Assembly (NCBI GenBank): GCA_029931535.1
Contig: JAQPZY010001521.1
Location: forward strand, 3,553,501-3,617,500
Direction: 5' to 3'
Length of the DNA: 64,000 bases
Source of the DNA: Margaritifera margaritifera
Taxonomy: Eukaryota > Mollusca > Bivalvia > Unionida > Margaritiferidae
Positions 35,590 to 57,918 of this stretch are shown piece by piece. The notes beneath the pieces are model-generated. The model saw only the letters and a list, made by a program, of their open reading frames with translations, did not search any database and was not told where the DNA came from. The stretch's first letter is position 1. The number at the start of each line of letters is the position of its first letter. The translations under genes were made by a program, and so were the position numbers.

Positions 35590-36710
35590 CAGGGTGATGT
35601 AGCTCACCTTAATACAGTTATTTGTATTGCAAAGTTATTTTGCAGTGTATTTGCGTCTTGTATCCATAATTTCATAAATATATTCTATTAGTTTGCTGTA
35701 TATGTCTTTATCATGTATGTCTGCTGTGTGCAGTAAATTGTGTGTTTACTTGTCAGTACTTATTCCGTATAAGGTTGCATATTTCTGTTCTTTGTGTTAG
35801 TGTTTTTGTGGCTTGCTTTTTATTGCCTTATCGTTCACCAAAGAGTAAATGGGGGGGGGGGGGGGTAAGGTAAGGCTTTAAGGTGGTTTTTTGTTTTATG
35901 GTTTCTAATTCATTTCTAGTTTCCAATATTGATTTTTGAAACACCCAGCTGTGACTTTAAGAGAGGAGCTGGATACACTGGAAACATGGAAATATTTATT
36001 GTAACAGTAGATTTTTTACTCACTGAGTAAAAATCTGAGAATTTGTGTTCTGAGCAAAGCAGAGATATGGACACTGTTTATTACCATCGGGGTTTATTTC
36101 AACAAGATATTAATATCAAATACACTTTCTTGCTCAGCGTTCGTATACCTTATGATCTCATTTATTAATTTAAGTATTTTGCAGTGATACTGCTAACTAT
36201 GTTGCTGTATAAATTGTATAAGTATGATACTGTTATGGATTGCTTCAATGTTCATTAGAAAAGTTACATTTTAAAATTAGAGCACTGGAGTCATTCTGAA
36301 AAAGGATGTAGGTCAAACAAACTGTTCAAGATCCCAGCAAAAATGATTTTATTTATATTTTTGTAAAAATAACAGACATACAATAATTTCTACAAAGTTC
36401 ATAATATTGACGAATTATTTGATATTTTGTTGAATTAAAGGTAACAAAGGTAATGTATGGAAACATTACATGGCTTGAAATAAAGGAAGTTTGATAACTG
36501 TATCAAAATTCAATATCGAAAATTTATTACTACACTGATACTTAATGGATCTTAGACACATTATTCAAGTGTCAGTTATCATAAAAGCAAATTTTATACA
36601 TTTGTATCCAAAAAACGTTTTATCTCTACCTTTTTATGTAAAGGATTGTGTAAGCGTTAGCTATATATTTGTACAAATAAAATTGAAATTTATATAAAGG
36701 CTGTTATTTG
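35588..36710. other. No gene; one G-run
   Basis: A run of 15 G lies at 35851-35865. Nothing else is supported. Confidence 0.4.
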
Positions 36711-36715
36711 GCTGT

Positions 36716-37192
36716 GTGAATAGAACGTGTGATAGTATTCTGTGTGTGTCTGTGCATAGAAAGTGTGATAGTATTGTGTGTGTGTGTCTGTGCATAGAAA
36801 GTGTGATAGTATTGTGTGTGTGTGTGTGTGTGCATAGAAAGTGTGATAGTATTGTGTGTATGTCTGTGCATAGAAAGTGTGATAGTATTGTGTGTGTGTC
36901 TGTGCATAGAAAGTGTGATAGTATTGTGTGTGTGTCTGTGCATAGAAAGTATGATAGTATTGTGTGTGTGTCTGTGCATAGAAAGTGTGATAGTATTGTG
37001 TGTGTGTCTGTGGATAGAAAGTGTGATAGTATTGTGTGTGTGTCTGTTCATAGAAAGTGTGATAGTATTGTGTGTGTGTCTGTGCATAGAAATGTGATAG
37101 TATTGTGTGTGTGTCTGTGCATAGAAAGTGTGATAGTATTGTGTGTGTGTCTGTGGATAGAAAGTGTGATAGTACTGTGTGTGTGAGTGTGT
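36716..37192. repeat. 36-bp minisatellite, about 13 copies
   Basis: The unit is built from ATAGAAAGTGTGATAGTATT followed by (GT)n and CTGTGC. Most copies are 36 bp, so both strands stay open and give ORFs of 156 and 165 codons with 12-residue repeats. This follows from the period and is not coding evidence. The units differ in GT length and at single bases. Confidence 0.95.
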
Positions 37193-37239
37193 AGCATACA
37201 AATGTGTATGTAAATATGTGAATACAAGTGTTTCATGTT

Positions 37240-37356
37240 GTAGGTAAGCGTTTATGATTCAGATAGTTAAAACAATGTTGTAGTTAGGCGTTTGTGATAC
37301 AGATTGCTATATCAATGTTGTAGTTAGGCATTTGTGATACAGATAGTTATATCAAT
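37240..37356. repeat. Three-copy tandem repeat, about 43 bp
   Basis: GTTGTAGTTAGGCGTTTGTG (or a close variant) followed by ATACAGATAGTTATATCAAT, three times. It lies directly after the 36-bp minisatellite. Confidence 0.85.
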
Positions 37357-37781
37357 GCATTGTTTCTTGTTTTACATTCTCGTATTAAACATAATTTTTT
37401 CACTATGAGCTGTTATGCAAGAAACCTCAAGGGAGATAAATTAAGTCACCAACTGAGTTAACATCTCCAAAAAAGTTGTTTATTATTATTAGTAATTATT
37501 ATTAGCATCAATATCAACGGCATCTCCCAAAGAGTAATACTTGTAATGTATGAGAATTGACCTCACCTCCATTTCCAAATGATTCTCACGAAGCCGTCCT
37601 GAGATCAATCCTCACTTTTCATAGCACTTATGAGAGTTCAAGGAATTCAAGGTTTGCAACGTTAATATATGCGATATTTCTTTAAAAACACCTTTTGCGT
37701 AAATACGTTTGCATGTAAGTATATTTGTGGGGTGCTCAATTTTGCCGCAACATCAGTGCCAGCAGACTGGACAAGGAAGAA

Positions 37782-37853
37782 GAAAAAAAAAAAACCACAA
37801 AAAACAAACAAACAAACAAAAAACCATCCTCCCACCCCCATCCCCCAAAACCC

Positions 37854-37885
<32 letters not shown>
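37782..37885. repeat. A-rich tract with C-runs
   Basis: Poly-A interrupted by CCACAA, CAAA units and CCCC runs, ending in about 27 A. It could be the tail of an old retroposed copy, though no body is recognised to its left. 37357-37781 and 37886-39390 hold no recognisable feature. Confidence 0.8.
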
Positions 37886-37888
<3 letters not shown>

Positions 37889-39387
37889 CAACAACAAATA
37901 TGTCTGTAATAGCAACAAGAAGAGAAATATGTATGTTACAAGTATAAAGCACCCTTAAAACCTTTTGAAAGCAAAATCTTTATGGGATAATGCCGTATCA
38001 TGCATGGTAGCAAAAATACAAAGTAGGTTCATAGTATGCAGGAACACGTGGGAAGTTTTTGAATGCAAGCATTCAAAGCTTTTCCTTCGTTCAGTGGGAT
38101 ACATTGAAACTTAGCATAGTGATGTTTATCTTATGTGATTAATTGAGAAATAAAATATAGATATAATTTATTTACTAATTTCATATAAAAAAACTAGTCG
38201 TCTGAGAAAGGCTATAAACAAAAGATACGTGCATTCTTTCGTCTGAACAGCTGTAGTCACAAAATCGCAAGCATAAAAACCGACTGGATCTGGGTTTGTA
38301 TAGCAAACCTTTGAAAATATATAATTTGCTTTCCAATACCAAGAGATTATTTTTATATTCGAGCGTCAGTCCTTTATTCTGAAGTTTTAGTACAGCTGTC
38401 GTTACAAAACTGTGCCCATGAACCCATCGAGTAAGTATTAAAGGTAAAGTTGATCTTAAAAAAAATAATAATAATAATTCTCCTTCAAAATACAAAGGAA
38501 GCATTTCATTTGCCGCTTTAATCTTTAATCGGTTACACATGAATTTCGAGGAAACTTGGTTAGTAGTCACGTGACCACTAAATGGGTGACAGAGACAGGA
38601 TATTACAGGATGTAATATGAGCCTTATCAGAACGTGCGATTAGCTAGAAAAAAGTACCAATGAATGAAAGCGGAAATCTAAAATGGCAGCGAGTCTAGTT
38701 ACAGCCCCATAATTGTTAGATGCATTAACTCTCAAATCATACTATTGGTAGATTTTCCACAACGTAGTATTCCATGAGTATATAAATAAATGGCCACCAT
38801 GTTCTTGTAGATATGTCCTTACTGTCAGCATAATATTGTAAGTAAACGTTTTTCTTATGTGTTCAAATAGCTTAATGTTGCTTTTTCCTTTGAATTTATT
38901 GAAGCATTTATGTATGCGCTTATGTATATATGTATGTATATATGCATAATTGATTAATTAATTTTCAGTTTTCTATCCACACGAACTTATGATGTATCTA
39001 TTTATCTCTCCATCTATCTACCTATGATTCTAAGTGTGACTGTAGACATTATAACACAAACAAGTTGCACCAATACAACGATAGAACCCATACACAGACA
39101 TAAGCTATACAAAGAATGAGAGCATAAAACTAGACTGCATTGTAACGATGATAACATAAAGAAAAAAAAAACTGTTTAATATAGGTATTTAAATTCTTTA
39201 AGAAGTGCGGTTAGATGATATACGTTTCAAAGCCTTATGTGTACTAAATAATTAAGTGAAGAAGGTAGACTGATTCTACTATTGAAATATATGCAACTCG
39301 GAGCATAGTTCTCGAAGGGGACTATTATCATGCCCATACGAATACACACTACATGAAATTAAAACAGAAAAGTTCGGTGAAAATCGA

Positions 39388-39526
<139 letters not shown>

Positions 39527-41554
39527 CAAACAGTTATGTTATTAGCTAAATGTATTAGCTCTTTCATAACCATTAATGCAATATTAATAAATTTGGAACT
39601 TACTTTAATACCAAGTTTATTAGAATGGATGCGTAGATTTTTTACACTTTTCTCTTTTGATTTATATTCACGTTGCAACCATTCGGCGACATCATGTTTT
39701 CTGAGTATATCTCTGTTGACCGTGTGCATATTTACAGGACTAAGGTAAATTTTAAAATGTTTTTGTATCATCATCGTTGTTACATATCTAACCGTTCTTA
39801 GAAATAATGCAAAATACCATAACCTCACGTCTTGAAGTTAATGGGCTAGGTATGGTTGGGCCAACTTCGAGGTTTAATCTCCCGTGTTGATGCATGCAAG
39901 TGTGACGCATGCCTATAGTCAGCTTCCTGACAAGCAGACCAGCATGTTTTAAAATATAACGTCAGGTTTGCCATTAGATCAGGATCCATCTGGCGCTGGC
40001 CTTAATGAGAAAAAGACCTTGCGAGAACCTGCCCTCTCCCATAACCCATTTGAACACGGGGAAAGTTACGAGGTGTTCAGATTAACCATGTGACTAATGA
40101 GCGGAACGCAGTGATGCAGCTCAGATTTGACATGATGGTACACACCAGGTCCAAAATTAACTCAGACATTACTAATGTTCTTTTTCAGATTTATCATCAG
40201 TTTCATCAGCGGAAGTAACTGAAAAGTGGACAACATTTCAAATAAGGAATGCAATTTTGTTTTCTAAATTTTACCCATCCTGTAAACTAAAAACAAAAAT
40301 TATAGTAAACCAGTGCACGCAAACTCCCTTCTTCTTTCATTAGAAAGGTTAATGTATTTAATAATGCGTAAATGGTAGGGTTATGTTTTATTTCCTCTGG
40401 TTAATACGGTTAGAAAATGACTCTAACCAATAGTTATTTCGTTGGTCAAACCTTGGAAATTATATTTAAATTTCTGTATATCCTCAGTTAAGTCATACAA
40501 GACACTAGAAAGTGAATACATATTACAATGTGATCAATCCAAATTCCCTTTTGGCAGATGCATGCACTTCTTATTTAAGGCAAAAAGATCTCTTAAAATA
40601 TTGCAACTTTTCATCTGTGTCCATACAATCAAAATACATTGATCTTATAATGATAAATTATATATGTCTTTTAAACCACGTGAATATTTGTGTACAATTC
40701 TTACATGTTTCGTGAAAATAAGGATCTAACGAGAAAGAATGCAGCGAGAATCATTCTCCGGTAATTACTTTTGTCCTTACCCCAAAAGCTAGGGATTAAT
40801 TAAAATGCGTCTAAGTCAGCAGAAATTGTATTTGTGTCCGCTATATTATGTATTGTATTTGTTTTGTATATTAAGTATGTGCTTTGTATTGTTTTATGTT
40901 TATCTCGTACCATTTCATCTGATAATAAATCCCACAACTAACAAGAGAGTGTAATTATTTCAACCCGAAATAAGACAGAGCTTACATTATTATTATACAA
41001 GATGTTTCAGTCCGTGAATTAATCGTTTCCCGATATACCGAATCGACGAGTTGTCACTAGAAGACCCAAAATATTGACGTGTAATCTGCATGTGAGTCAC
41101 ATGTGTTTGTGTGTTTTGTGTGTGTTTTTGTGTGCATATGTGTGTGTGTGAAGAGAGTTTAGGCAGAAGTAAAGAAAGAATGAGAGAGATGAATATAAAT
41201 ATGTGCATGCCTAATTACCTTGTGCGCACGGGTATGTTTGTGAAGAGTGAAAGAGGTAGATAGAACACCATTTTGAGAGTGAAATAAAGATAAAAGTGGA
41301 TATTTTATCTTTGTGTTAAAGTGTGTGTGTGTTTACACATTAACATTGTGAGGTCTTATCGTGTAACTAGTGTACACACCAACGTTGAAATTACTGTAGT
41401 AAATAGGTGTGAATTCTCTCATTTATAAAGTAATTATTGTAAAATCTTAGAAAAACAAGAAATACATAATGTCAGATGTCATCCTAATGTTGGTATGTAA
41501 ATGAGGTTTTCCTCCTGATATAGGTAATATATGCACTAGTTAATCTATAAAACA

Positions 41555-41778
41555 TCTCAAAGCTAAACAAGTGACATGATAGGACCTCTCGAGTTCATGT
41601 GTAAACAAGTCACATGATAGGACCTCTCGAGTTCATCTGTAAACAAGTGACATGATAGGACCTCTCGAGTTCATGTGTAAACAAGTCACATGATAGGACC
41701 TCTCGAGTTCATCTGTAAACAAGTTACATGATCGGACCTCTCGAGTTCATGTGTAAACAAGTCACATGATAGAACCTT
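41555..41778. repeat. 42-43 bp minisatellite, five to six copies
   Basis: Units of AAACAAGTCACATGATAGG plus ACCTCTCGAGTTCATGTGT. Copy A of the segmental duplication has a single diverged unit at about 30470-30510, so this expansion arose after the duplication. Confidence 0.9.
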
Positions 41779-41784
41779 TCAGGT

Positions 41785-42240
41785 ATCGGACCCCTAATTA
41801 TTGTATAGCCAGGGAACCAGTCCACTGGTGGGGGAATAAAAAATAGAGTACTAAATCTTTTGAGATGCATCCATTGGGTAATAAATGGGTTCAATTTTGT
41901 TCCCTTATTAATTTCACAAACTTCAATCTATGTACTATAGCTGACCAAAAATATTTACTTTTATTTTGATATCCTGTATTTAATTTCCTACTGACAAAAT
42001 AGCGGATGGACTCTTGGTGTGAGGCTATGTTATTAGGTGTAGACCAGGGAGCCCCCCTGTATAGTATCACAAGACTCGAAAATGTGCTGCGAAGCACCTG
42101 TTTTTTGAGGCTGAAAAATAATTCTCTAACTGTAATGAATGGATACATGTGTGGTTTGTATGCCAAGCTAGTGAAGAATTTATTTTTATTTTGTAATATA
42201 TTAACATTAAGTTCTATGGGAAATGAATTAGTGGTCCGAT
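41785..42240. mobile_element. 456-bp inverted-repeat insertion (MITE-like)
   Basis: Left end ATCGGACCCCTAATTA; right end, reverse complemented, ATCGGACCACTAATTC (14 of 16 identical). The paralogous segment A (near 30490-30520) has no sequence between the flanks, which gives an empty site. The target duplication is unclear (CCTTTCA against CCCTTCA nearby). No transposase is encoded; the superfamily is unassigned. Confidence 0.6.
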
Positions 42241-42707
42241 CCCTTCAACATCTATGGGTATTTGTCTCATCCATGACCTTTCCATGCTGTTGCGTCAGCA
42301 AGCTATATTTTATACAGTTGCGTAGAGAGGAAGAACATTCTGTGATATTGAGATATATCCCTTGACGAAGCATTTCTGATTTAATTTTAAGACTCATTGA
42401 AAACATATGATTTCTGCTCTTGAACTTTTAACTCTTAGGTTAATGACCTAAGTGAACTTAAGCTCTAAAACAAGTGATTTGGTTTCCCTAATACTTGCTC
42501 AGAAATTACAATAATGCCAACAAAATCAGCACCTCGAAGATATGTGCTATTTTGGGGTATCAACTACTTTTAAAAAATGAGCGTTAAGTTACGTTTTTGG
42601 ACATCGTGAGTTGATATTTTATTAATGCACACAGAGTTTGAAATGTGTTTAGAAATCTTCATAAATGTTTTAGAGCCCGTATTGTCCTATGCAAGATAGA
42701 CTGAAAT

Positions 42708-43032
42708 CAGGGCCGGTTTAACCACTAGGCAAACTAGGCGGTCGCCTAGGGAGGCAAAATTTGGAGGGGGGGGGGGGAGAGGGGGCGGTATAAAACTGAC
42801 TTAATAAAAAAATAAAGAGAAATAGCATAAAGTAGAAGATAATAAGCGTCTAAAAATAGAAAGAGAAAAACATAAGAAAGAATAAATGTACAATATTCAT
42901 TTTTGAATATTAATAGTGGAGGAGCGGGGGCGCAATTGTGAAGTTCGCCTAGGGCGCTAAATATAATTGTGGGGGAGGGGGCGCAATGTTGAAGGTTCGC
43001 CTAGGGCGCCAAATGCCCTTGCGCCGGGCCTG
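42708..43032. mobile_element. 325-bp hAT-like non-autonomous element
   Basis: It begins CAGGGCCGG and ends CCGGGCCTG, imperfect inverted termini of the CAGGG type, and is flanked by 8-bp near-identical repeats ACTGAAAT (42700-42707) and ACTGAATT (43033-43040). Segment A keeps the uninterrupted site GACTGAAATAATTTAGG near 30944. Known: 8-bp target duplications and CAGGG-type ends mark the hAT superfamily. Inside are a G-run and two copies of a 'TTCGCCTAGGGCGC' motif, and no ORF. Confidence 0.75.
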
Positions 43033-43200
43033 ACTGAATTAATTTAGGTGTCAACTATAGGGCAAGTGTAACTTGAGAAGATACATTTACTAAGTATGGC
43101 CTTGAATGTGACGAACCCTGTTCAGCTTAGTTACGTAATATTTTCCATTTGTGTAAACACAAGAGCTAGGGTTCACTTAACATTTCACTACATAGCTTTG

Positions 43201-45062
<1,862 letters not shown>

Positions 45063-45232
45063 AGCTCAAATACACACGTATCTAACAAACCAAATCTAAT
45101 AAAGAGGAATCTCTAATACCCAAACAGAGATGCCATTTTGGTCGAGGTATCAAGGCATATTCACCTTTTGTAACTTTACTGATACGGCAGAATACGCACA
45201 AATTACGCGCTGAATACAATCAAAAACATGGG

Positions 45233-45345
45233 GCAGCCTAAGTAGCACAGTGGCAGAGGGTCGGACTCGTAACCCAAGTGTCGAGGGTTCGATACCCACC
45301 CAGGGTAGCCCAAGTATCCTGTCTCGCTGTGTCATAGTAAAGGCA
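45233..45345 (+). mobile_element. tRNA-derived SINE
   Basis: A tRNA-like head has a pol III A box (TAGCACAGTGGCAGAGG) and a B box (GGGTTCGATACCC near 45283-45297), with GGACTCGTAACC in the anticodon-arm position. It is not a clean tRNA: the acceptor stem does not close, and an unrelated body continues past the head (GTCTCGCTGTGTCATAGTAA, AGGCAC). Known: tRNA-headed SINEs of this kind are abundant in molluscs. Only one copy is in the window, so its 3' end is uncertain. Confidence 0.65.
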
Positions 45346-47245
45346 CATGGCATCCAATTTTCTCGCCATTATATAGCCAATAATGTGTTTAAAGTACCGT
45401 TAAAACTCGACCAATGAACTGCAGAACGCACGTTGATTTTCATCAGAGAAGGTATTTGCCTTTTTCACTTTCTAGGTTGTAGCCCACTAAACACTACAGA
45501 CTCTGGTTTCGAAAATGTTTATTTTCATTTTGCATGTGATAAATACGTTAAGGTACTGTGAGGTTTTCAAAATTACTTCCAAAAGTTGTGGTTCTGGTAT
45601 GCAAGAATGCAAGATAAATGTCATATTTTACAAAATTTCTATGATAATGTATATAAATGTATCACTATCATACTATTTCCGAGGTAGATCAGAACTGTAC
45701 ATAGTATTTAGTTGTAATTTTAATCCACTCCGCTTCCAATTAATGTTGTAATTATAAAATGTGTTTGAGTAAGATCAAACTTTTAAACATAATTCTACCT
45801 TTCCTTTTGAATGGTACTCCACCTCACCCCCTGAAAAAGATCAACTATGAAAATACTCTTTACAGGTCTGATCTACCAAATAATACCTTGCATAGAATGG
45901 AAGAAATTCTACGAAATCAGGGATCTAGCTAAATTCGTACATATCCCAAGCACAAAGTGTCAGATTTATTGTAAAGGCCACAACGTATTTATCACCAGTT
46001 ATAAACCTTTTCGAAACCAAGGTGTCTGAACTGCTGCTTACGCTACAGCTTTATGTATTTCGTCTGACATGTGCAAAAGGTGATTTGTTGAAAGAAATCA
46101 TAATTGCCGAAGAAAATGTGCATTTCAGCCCAGTTATGAATTAGGCTGTTTGCCATTGTTATAATCTTCACTGTCTTAAAGTCATTTTAGGTATTCATAT
46201 AATGTGCAAACAAAAAACACACGTCTACTTAAACATTTATACACTTACAAGTAGAGCAAGCATTACGTAACTTAACAGTTATATTCGACCTCAATTTTCT
46301 ATTGTAGAATATTCCAACGATGCATTTGATCGCTTGAACGTATTATGCACTTTTTTCTTTGACATGTTTCCATTACACTCATTTTTCTTTCAGACGGTGC
46401 ACATTTATTCATTGGTCACTCATAGCCATGTATTTCCATAAAGGAAATACTGTGCTGGAGCTGACTGGCATCTACTCAAAAAAAAAAAAAAAAAAATAAA
46501 AAAAGGGTGGGTGGGTGGGTGGTAGTGGGCTGATGGTGGCGATCATACGAATGCCTTTTTACTTCGTTCAATTTTATTTTTTTCTAAAAGCGTTAGAAGT
46601 GTGCAACTTTTCCTGAGTTACTGGATGATCTATTTAAAAATATCCTTTTTGTGGTGCCAAATGTGTATCTGATGCCTCATTGAGTATATTCTGGAACAGT
46701 TTGATTTAATTAATTCTTTAGAAAAGAAAATGTAATACAGGCTGCGTCATGATATCTTGGCGCATTACTTTGAATAGTAGGGGGGGGGGGGATAATATAG
46801 ACAAGTAGTGTTTTTGTTTGAGGTATAGATCATTTGCCGTCACTTGACTGGCCATGAAATTCAATGTTCTCCAGATTATAAATATGCAGACAATTACGAT
46901 CTGATTCAGTTTTAAGTAATTTTTGGTCATACTCCTGTATATTTTCTCCAGTTATGTTAGGTGTTGTAAAACGTTTTGCCTATACTTCATCAGTTCTCAA
47001 GCAATCACCTTGGAGGAATTAACATACAGTACAAGAGCAAAATATGGTTGTCTGCCACCTGAGGTAAACTTGTTATGTTGTGCATAGGACTGTAGTGCTG
47101 GCCCTTGCATCAATTCACCCATAGACAGAACATGTTTACTATTATTAGACTTGGTAATCCCTTTAACTGACTGTTCCTTCCGATACATGCACATAAAACT
47201 GCTGATAAAAAATAACAACATTTTTCAATTGAATTTTAAACATTG
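45346..47245. other. No recognisable gene
   Basis: Contains an A-run (46477-46495) followed by GGGT repeats, and a G-run at about 46781-46790. ORFs of up to 78 codons have no recognisable motif. Confidence 0.35.

Positions 47246-47249
<4 letters not shown>

Positions 47250-47334
<85 letters not shown>
47250..47334. repeat. (TA)n microsatellite
   Basis: Pure TA run. 47335-47997 has no recognisable feature. Confidence 0.95.
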
Positions 47335-47336
<2 letters not shown>

Positions 47337-47999
47337 CGAGTGGCTACTTCTAATTCTGCTTTCACATTTTTTATTTTATCTGTAATTTCACACATTTTCA
47401 ATTTTATTGGCAGTGAAGGTGCAGTAAGCGGACTATAAACACTGTTTTAAACTACTGGTTTAAGTTATTTATTTGTCTGATTATGGGCAAGATATTTTTT
47501 TTCAAAATAAAATAATTAGACAATTACTAGGTACAGGCATCATGCTGAACCGTATTCAAAGGACATTATGGTAGCATGGGTTAGTTTTGTAAAATGGCCC
47601 CTATCAAATTTCTTAATATAAGGATTTCTTGGGATACTTATCTATAAGTGTTTGGTGATTAGAGAAAGGACTAATTCTGTGCATTAGGTGTTTGGATCCT
47701 GTTTAGTGGTACGTGGCATGAAATACCGATTTACGGCTTAGAATTGTGCACTGATAAATTATTAAAATGTACAGTAAGAAAACACACACACGTGTTAAAT
47801 TAAGGTCTCCTGAATGTGTGGTCCTAAGTTTAATTAGAGGAAAACTATTTGTGGTATTAGCTTGTTTTATAGAACGATTCAGTGACAACGACCGATTTCT
47901 TTATGCATATGGAATTATAGGAAAAACAAGACCTCAAGCCAAACTCACTAAGTGTGTTCTATATTGCTTGTTTCCGCTCGGTCTTTCTGGGAACATATA

Positions 48000-49156
48000 C
48001 TGTAGTATCATTTATTTTCGTGGGGCTCAATTTTCGTGGTTTTGTAAAAAAAGATATTTTCGTGGGTACTTAAATTCGTGGTTTTGCCTGTCAAAGTTTG
48101 CATATTACTAAGTGTTTAATTTCGTGGTTTAACCTATACAATACCCAAAATAAAGAATACAAAAGAATAAAACTCTGCCGACGCAAACGGCGGTCACTTG
48201 AATGTTTATAACAATACTTTCACATGATGTTGATACATTGGCTTTGTCCGAAAATCAGTCAAAATGTGAGCTTTAATACTCTGCTGTAATTAGTGTATAT
48301 ACGTAGTGTTTCATTAATAATAGTGCTTCAAGCAATAGTTCTAGTATTTTAAAGGCTTGTTGTTCTTTTGGATTCAAAATGCATGGATAAAATGAAATGT
48401 GGTTTCAGGAGGATTTAAATTGTGTACATTGAGACTTGATTGACACGATGTTGATACAGTGGCTTTGTCTGAAAATCAGTGAAGTGTGAGCTTTAATACT
48501 CTGCTGTAATTAGTGTATATACGTAGTGTTTCATTAATAATAGTGCTTCAAGCAATAGTTCGAGTATTTTACAGGCTTGTTGTTCTTTTGGATTCAAAAT
48601 GCATGGATAAAAGAAAATGTGGTTTCAGGAGGATTTAAAGGACAACATTTGTACTCGAGTGAAGGATCGATGTGAACAAGTATGTAATTTAATTTTCGTG
48701 TACTATTATTTTTTTTATTATTCTTTCTTTCATTTTCAACATTACTAGTGTTTGAATAACTTATGTTTTTTCTCGTTTCTCTCTATCCTTACCTATCTCG
48801 CATATCGATTTAAGGCAGTGAGTGGAAATTTCACCTATTGGATATCTTATCGACACGTGTGCATTGAAACAATATAAAATGCTTTATAATTCTTTTTTCA
48901 AAGGTTTAAAATAAAACAAACACGTGTAAAAGCTAATATTTTATTTCCAAATTACAGTATTGACGTTGATTTATAAAATACTAGTAGGTTCCTTAATCTC
49001 CGGGAACGACACACAGTAAGAAAATGAGTGGGGGGGGGGGGGGGTGCCGCCATCATCATACGTGGCTAATATTTCGTTGGGTATTTAAATTCGTGGTTCG
49101 GGGCAACAACGAAAACCACGAAAATTGGTCCCCCACGAAAATTGATGATACTACAG
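48000..49156. mobile_element. TA-flanked inverted-repeat DNA transposon, non-autonomous
   Basis: Left end CTGTAGTATCAT and right end ATGATACTACAG are exact inverted repeats flanked by TA on both sides (47998-47999 and 49157-49158), as in Tc1/mariner insertions. The terminal similarity extends inward for more than 60 bp on each side with repeated CACGAA/TTCGTGG words. Internally, a roughly 190-bp block at 48226-48418 is directly repeated at 48447-48640 (period 221 bp, over 90% alike). There is also a G-run near 49031-49044. No transposase ORF is present. Confidence 0.7.
48226..48640. repeat. Internal 221-bp direct duplication
   Basis: Both copies contain GATGTTGATACA-TGGCTTTGTC, ACTCTGCTGTAATTAGTG, TATACGTAGTGTTTCATTAA and GATTCAAAATGCATGGATAA. 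The few differences point to a recent duplication inside the element. Confidence 0.9.
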
Positions 49157-49158
49157 TA

Positions 49159-50275
49159 AACTAGTTGCTTCTGGATCTCTGGTTTCATACATTATCATAG
49201 ACCAAAAAGACTAGGTCGCAACAACTCGTTGTTTTTAATTATTCATTTGTAAGAGATCAATAATACTTTAATCACTCTGTGTAACCTAAATAAGTCACTA
49301 CACCGTTTAATATATTCATATTTTTAATTCATTAAATGATAATTAAGTAGGTAAGTGAGTACATGAAAAGAGTAAGTACTTCATTTTACAGAGGTCCATT
49401 AGTTAACCTAAAACAAGACTTGTCTGCTCTTGTGAGACAATAACTAAGACATAAAATATAAAACAAAATTACAGAATATGATTGTGGGAGGCATTTTCTT
49501 GAAATAGATGCATTTGAATGAAATTACCAGACATTTTGATGAAAGTGACCTTTCCGGGACAGGCCGAAATCACATCTGTCAGCTTTGTCATTCTACGCAA
49601 AAGCCTGGAAGAATTAAAATTACCAGTTTATTTTCTACATAGGCTTTGATACTGCTGGTTAATATATACATGTAACAATCTTCACTTGTTAGAACAATTA
49701 TTATTTACTTTACTTGGGGCTCAGGAAGAACGCAATATCAGCTGATTGGCTGGATTAGTGAAGTGATGCCGTCGACAACTTCCCCCTCCCTCCCCCAACA
49801 ACAATATGAACACATTATACAACTTCTGATATGTAGTCTACGTAACACGAATTCCCTTCGCACCTGTGATAGCTCTACAGCCAGCAAATACAAATGTTAG
49901 GTTATTGAAACTACGGATGACTGGATAGTTTTAGACAAAATCATATTCGAATATATCTCTTTTTTCTTTTCGTTTACTCATGTTTTGGAATTCTCGTCAT
50001 ATGCATTATACATTATAACACAAATAATTACAGCACTTACGTATCAGTACATATTTAAGCGTGGATAAAGGAACATGATTATTAGAATTGATCACAATAT
50101 TAATTTTGCAAAAGAAAAAAAAAATTGCTTGTGATAACAAAAGGCGAGCGAATATGATGCTATAACAACTGCAATATGTACACCATTGCAGGTACTGCGG
50201 CTTTGGGACACTCCACGGTAGATATAAGTTTGCCGGTCCTTTAATACATACCAGCATCCGTTGTTCGACAGGTCA
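49159..50275. other. No gene recognised; upstream region of the CAP gene
   Basis: No coding sequence supported. Its right end is the presumed promoter region of the gene starting at 50322. Confidence 0.4.
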
Positions 50276-50278
50276 TCA

Positions 50279-50283
50279 TATAA
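50279..50283 (+). promoter_or_regulatory. Possible TATA element of the CAP gene
   Basis: TATAA lies 38 bp before the ATG at 50322. If used, the 5' UTR would be only about 10-15 nt, so an upstream non-coding exon is equally possible. Confidence 0.25.
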
Positions 50284-50321
50284 CCCTATTGCCAGCCCGT
50301 TATACCGTCTGCGAGAGAGCC

Positions 50322-57754
<7,433 letters not shown>

Positions 57755-57918
57755 AAGGGAAGAGCAACCTTGCCGATAAACCATGAGTCTACAATCGCAT
57801 GAACTGAATTGTCGATTAAATTAGTATATATTCTCACAAAAAAGTCACAAGCATAAATGTTGTAAGTTTAATTGGCATTGCTACAGGCAAAAATTTATAT
57901 CTACCATGCGTGCTTGGA

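Larger units (their letters stand above)
39960..43200. repeat. Segmental duplication, copy B, with nested insertions
   Basis: Collinear with 28590-31110. It is longer because of an expanded minisatellite (about 41555-41775), a 456-bp inverted-repeat insertion (41785-42240) and a 325-bp hAT-like insertion (42708-43032). It also lacks most of the segment between about 29470 and 29915 of copy A. Similarity ends at the 'CATAGCTTTGA' just before copy A enters its first GA tract, so the GA-bearing satellite is not part of copy B. Confidence 0.85.

Noticed and set aside
36716..37192. CRISPR-like regular repeat
   Set aside because: Units are directly adjacent without unique spacers, and the genome is that of an animal.
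36704..37201. ORFs of 156 and 165 codons with a 12-residue repeat
   Set aside because: Product of a 36-bp minisatellite, open equally on both strands. Not evidence of a repeat protein.
41785..42240. ORF of 119 codons across the right end of the inverted-repeat element
   Set aside because: It crosses the element boundary into duplicated DNA and has no transposase motif.
45233..45310. Possible tRNA-Thr gene (CGT in the anticodon position)
   Set aside because: The acceptor stem does not close and a non-tRNA body follows, so it is read as the head of a SINE.
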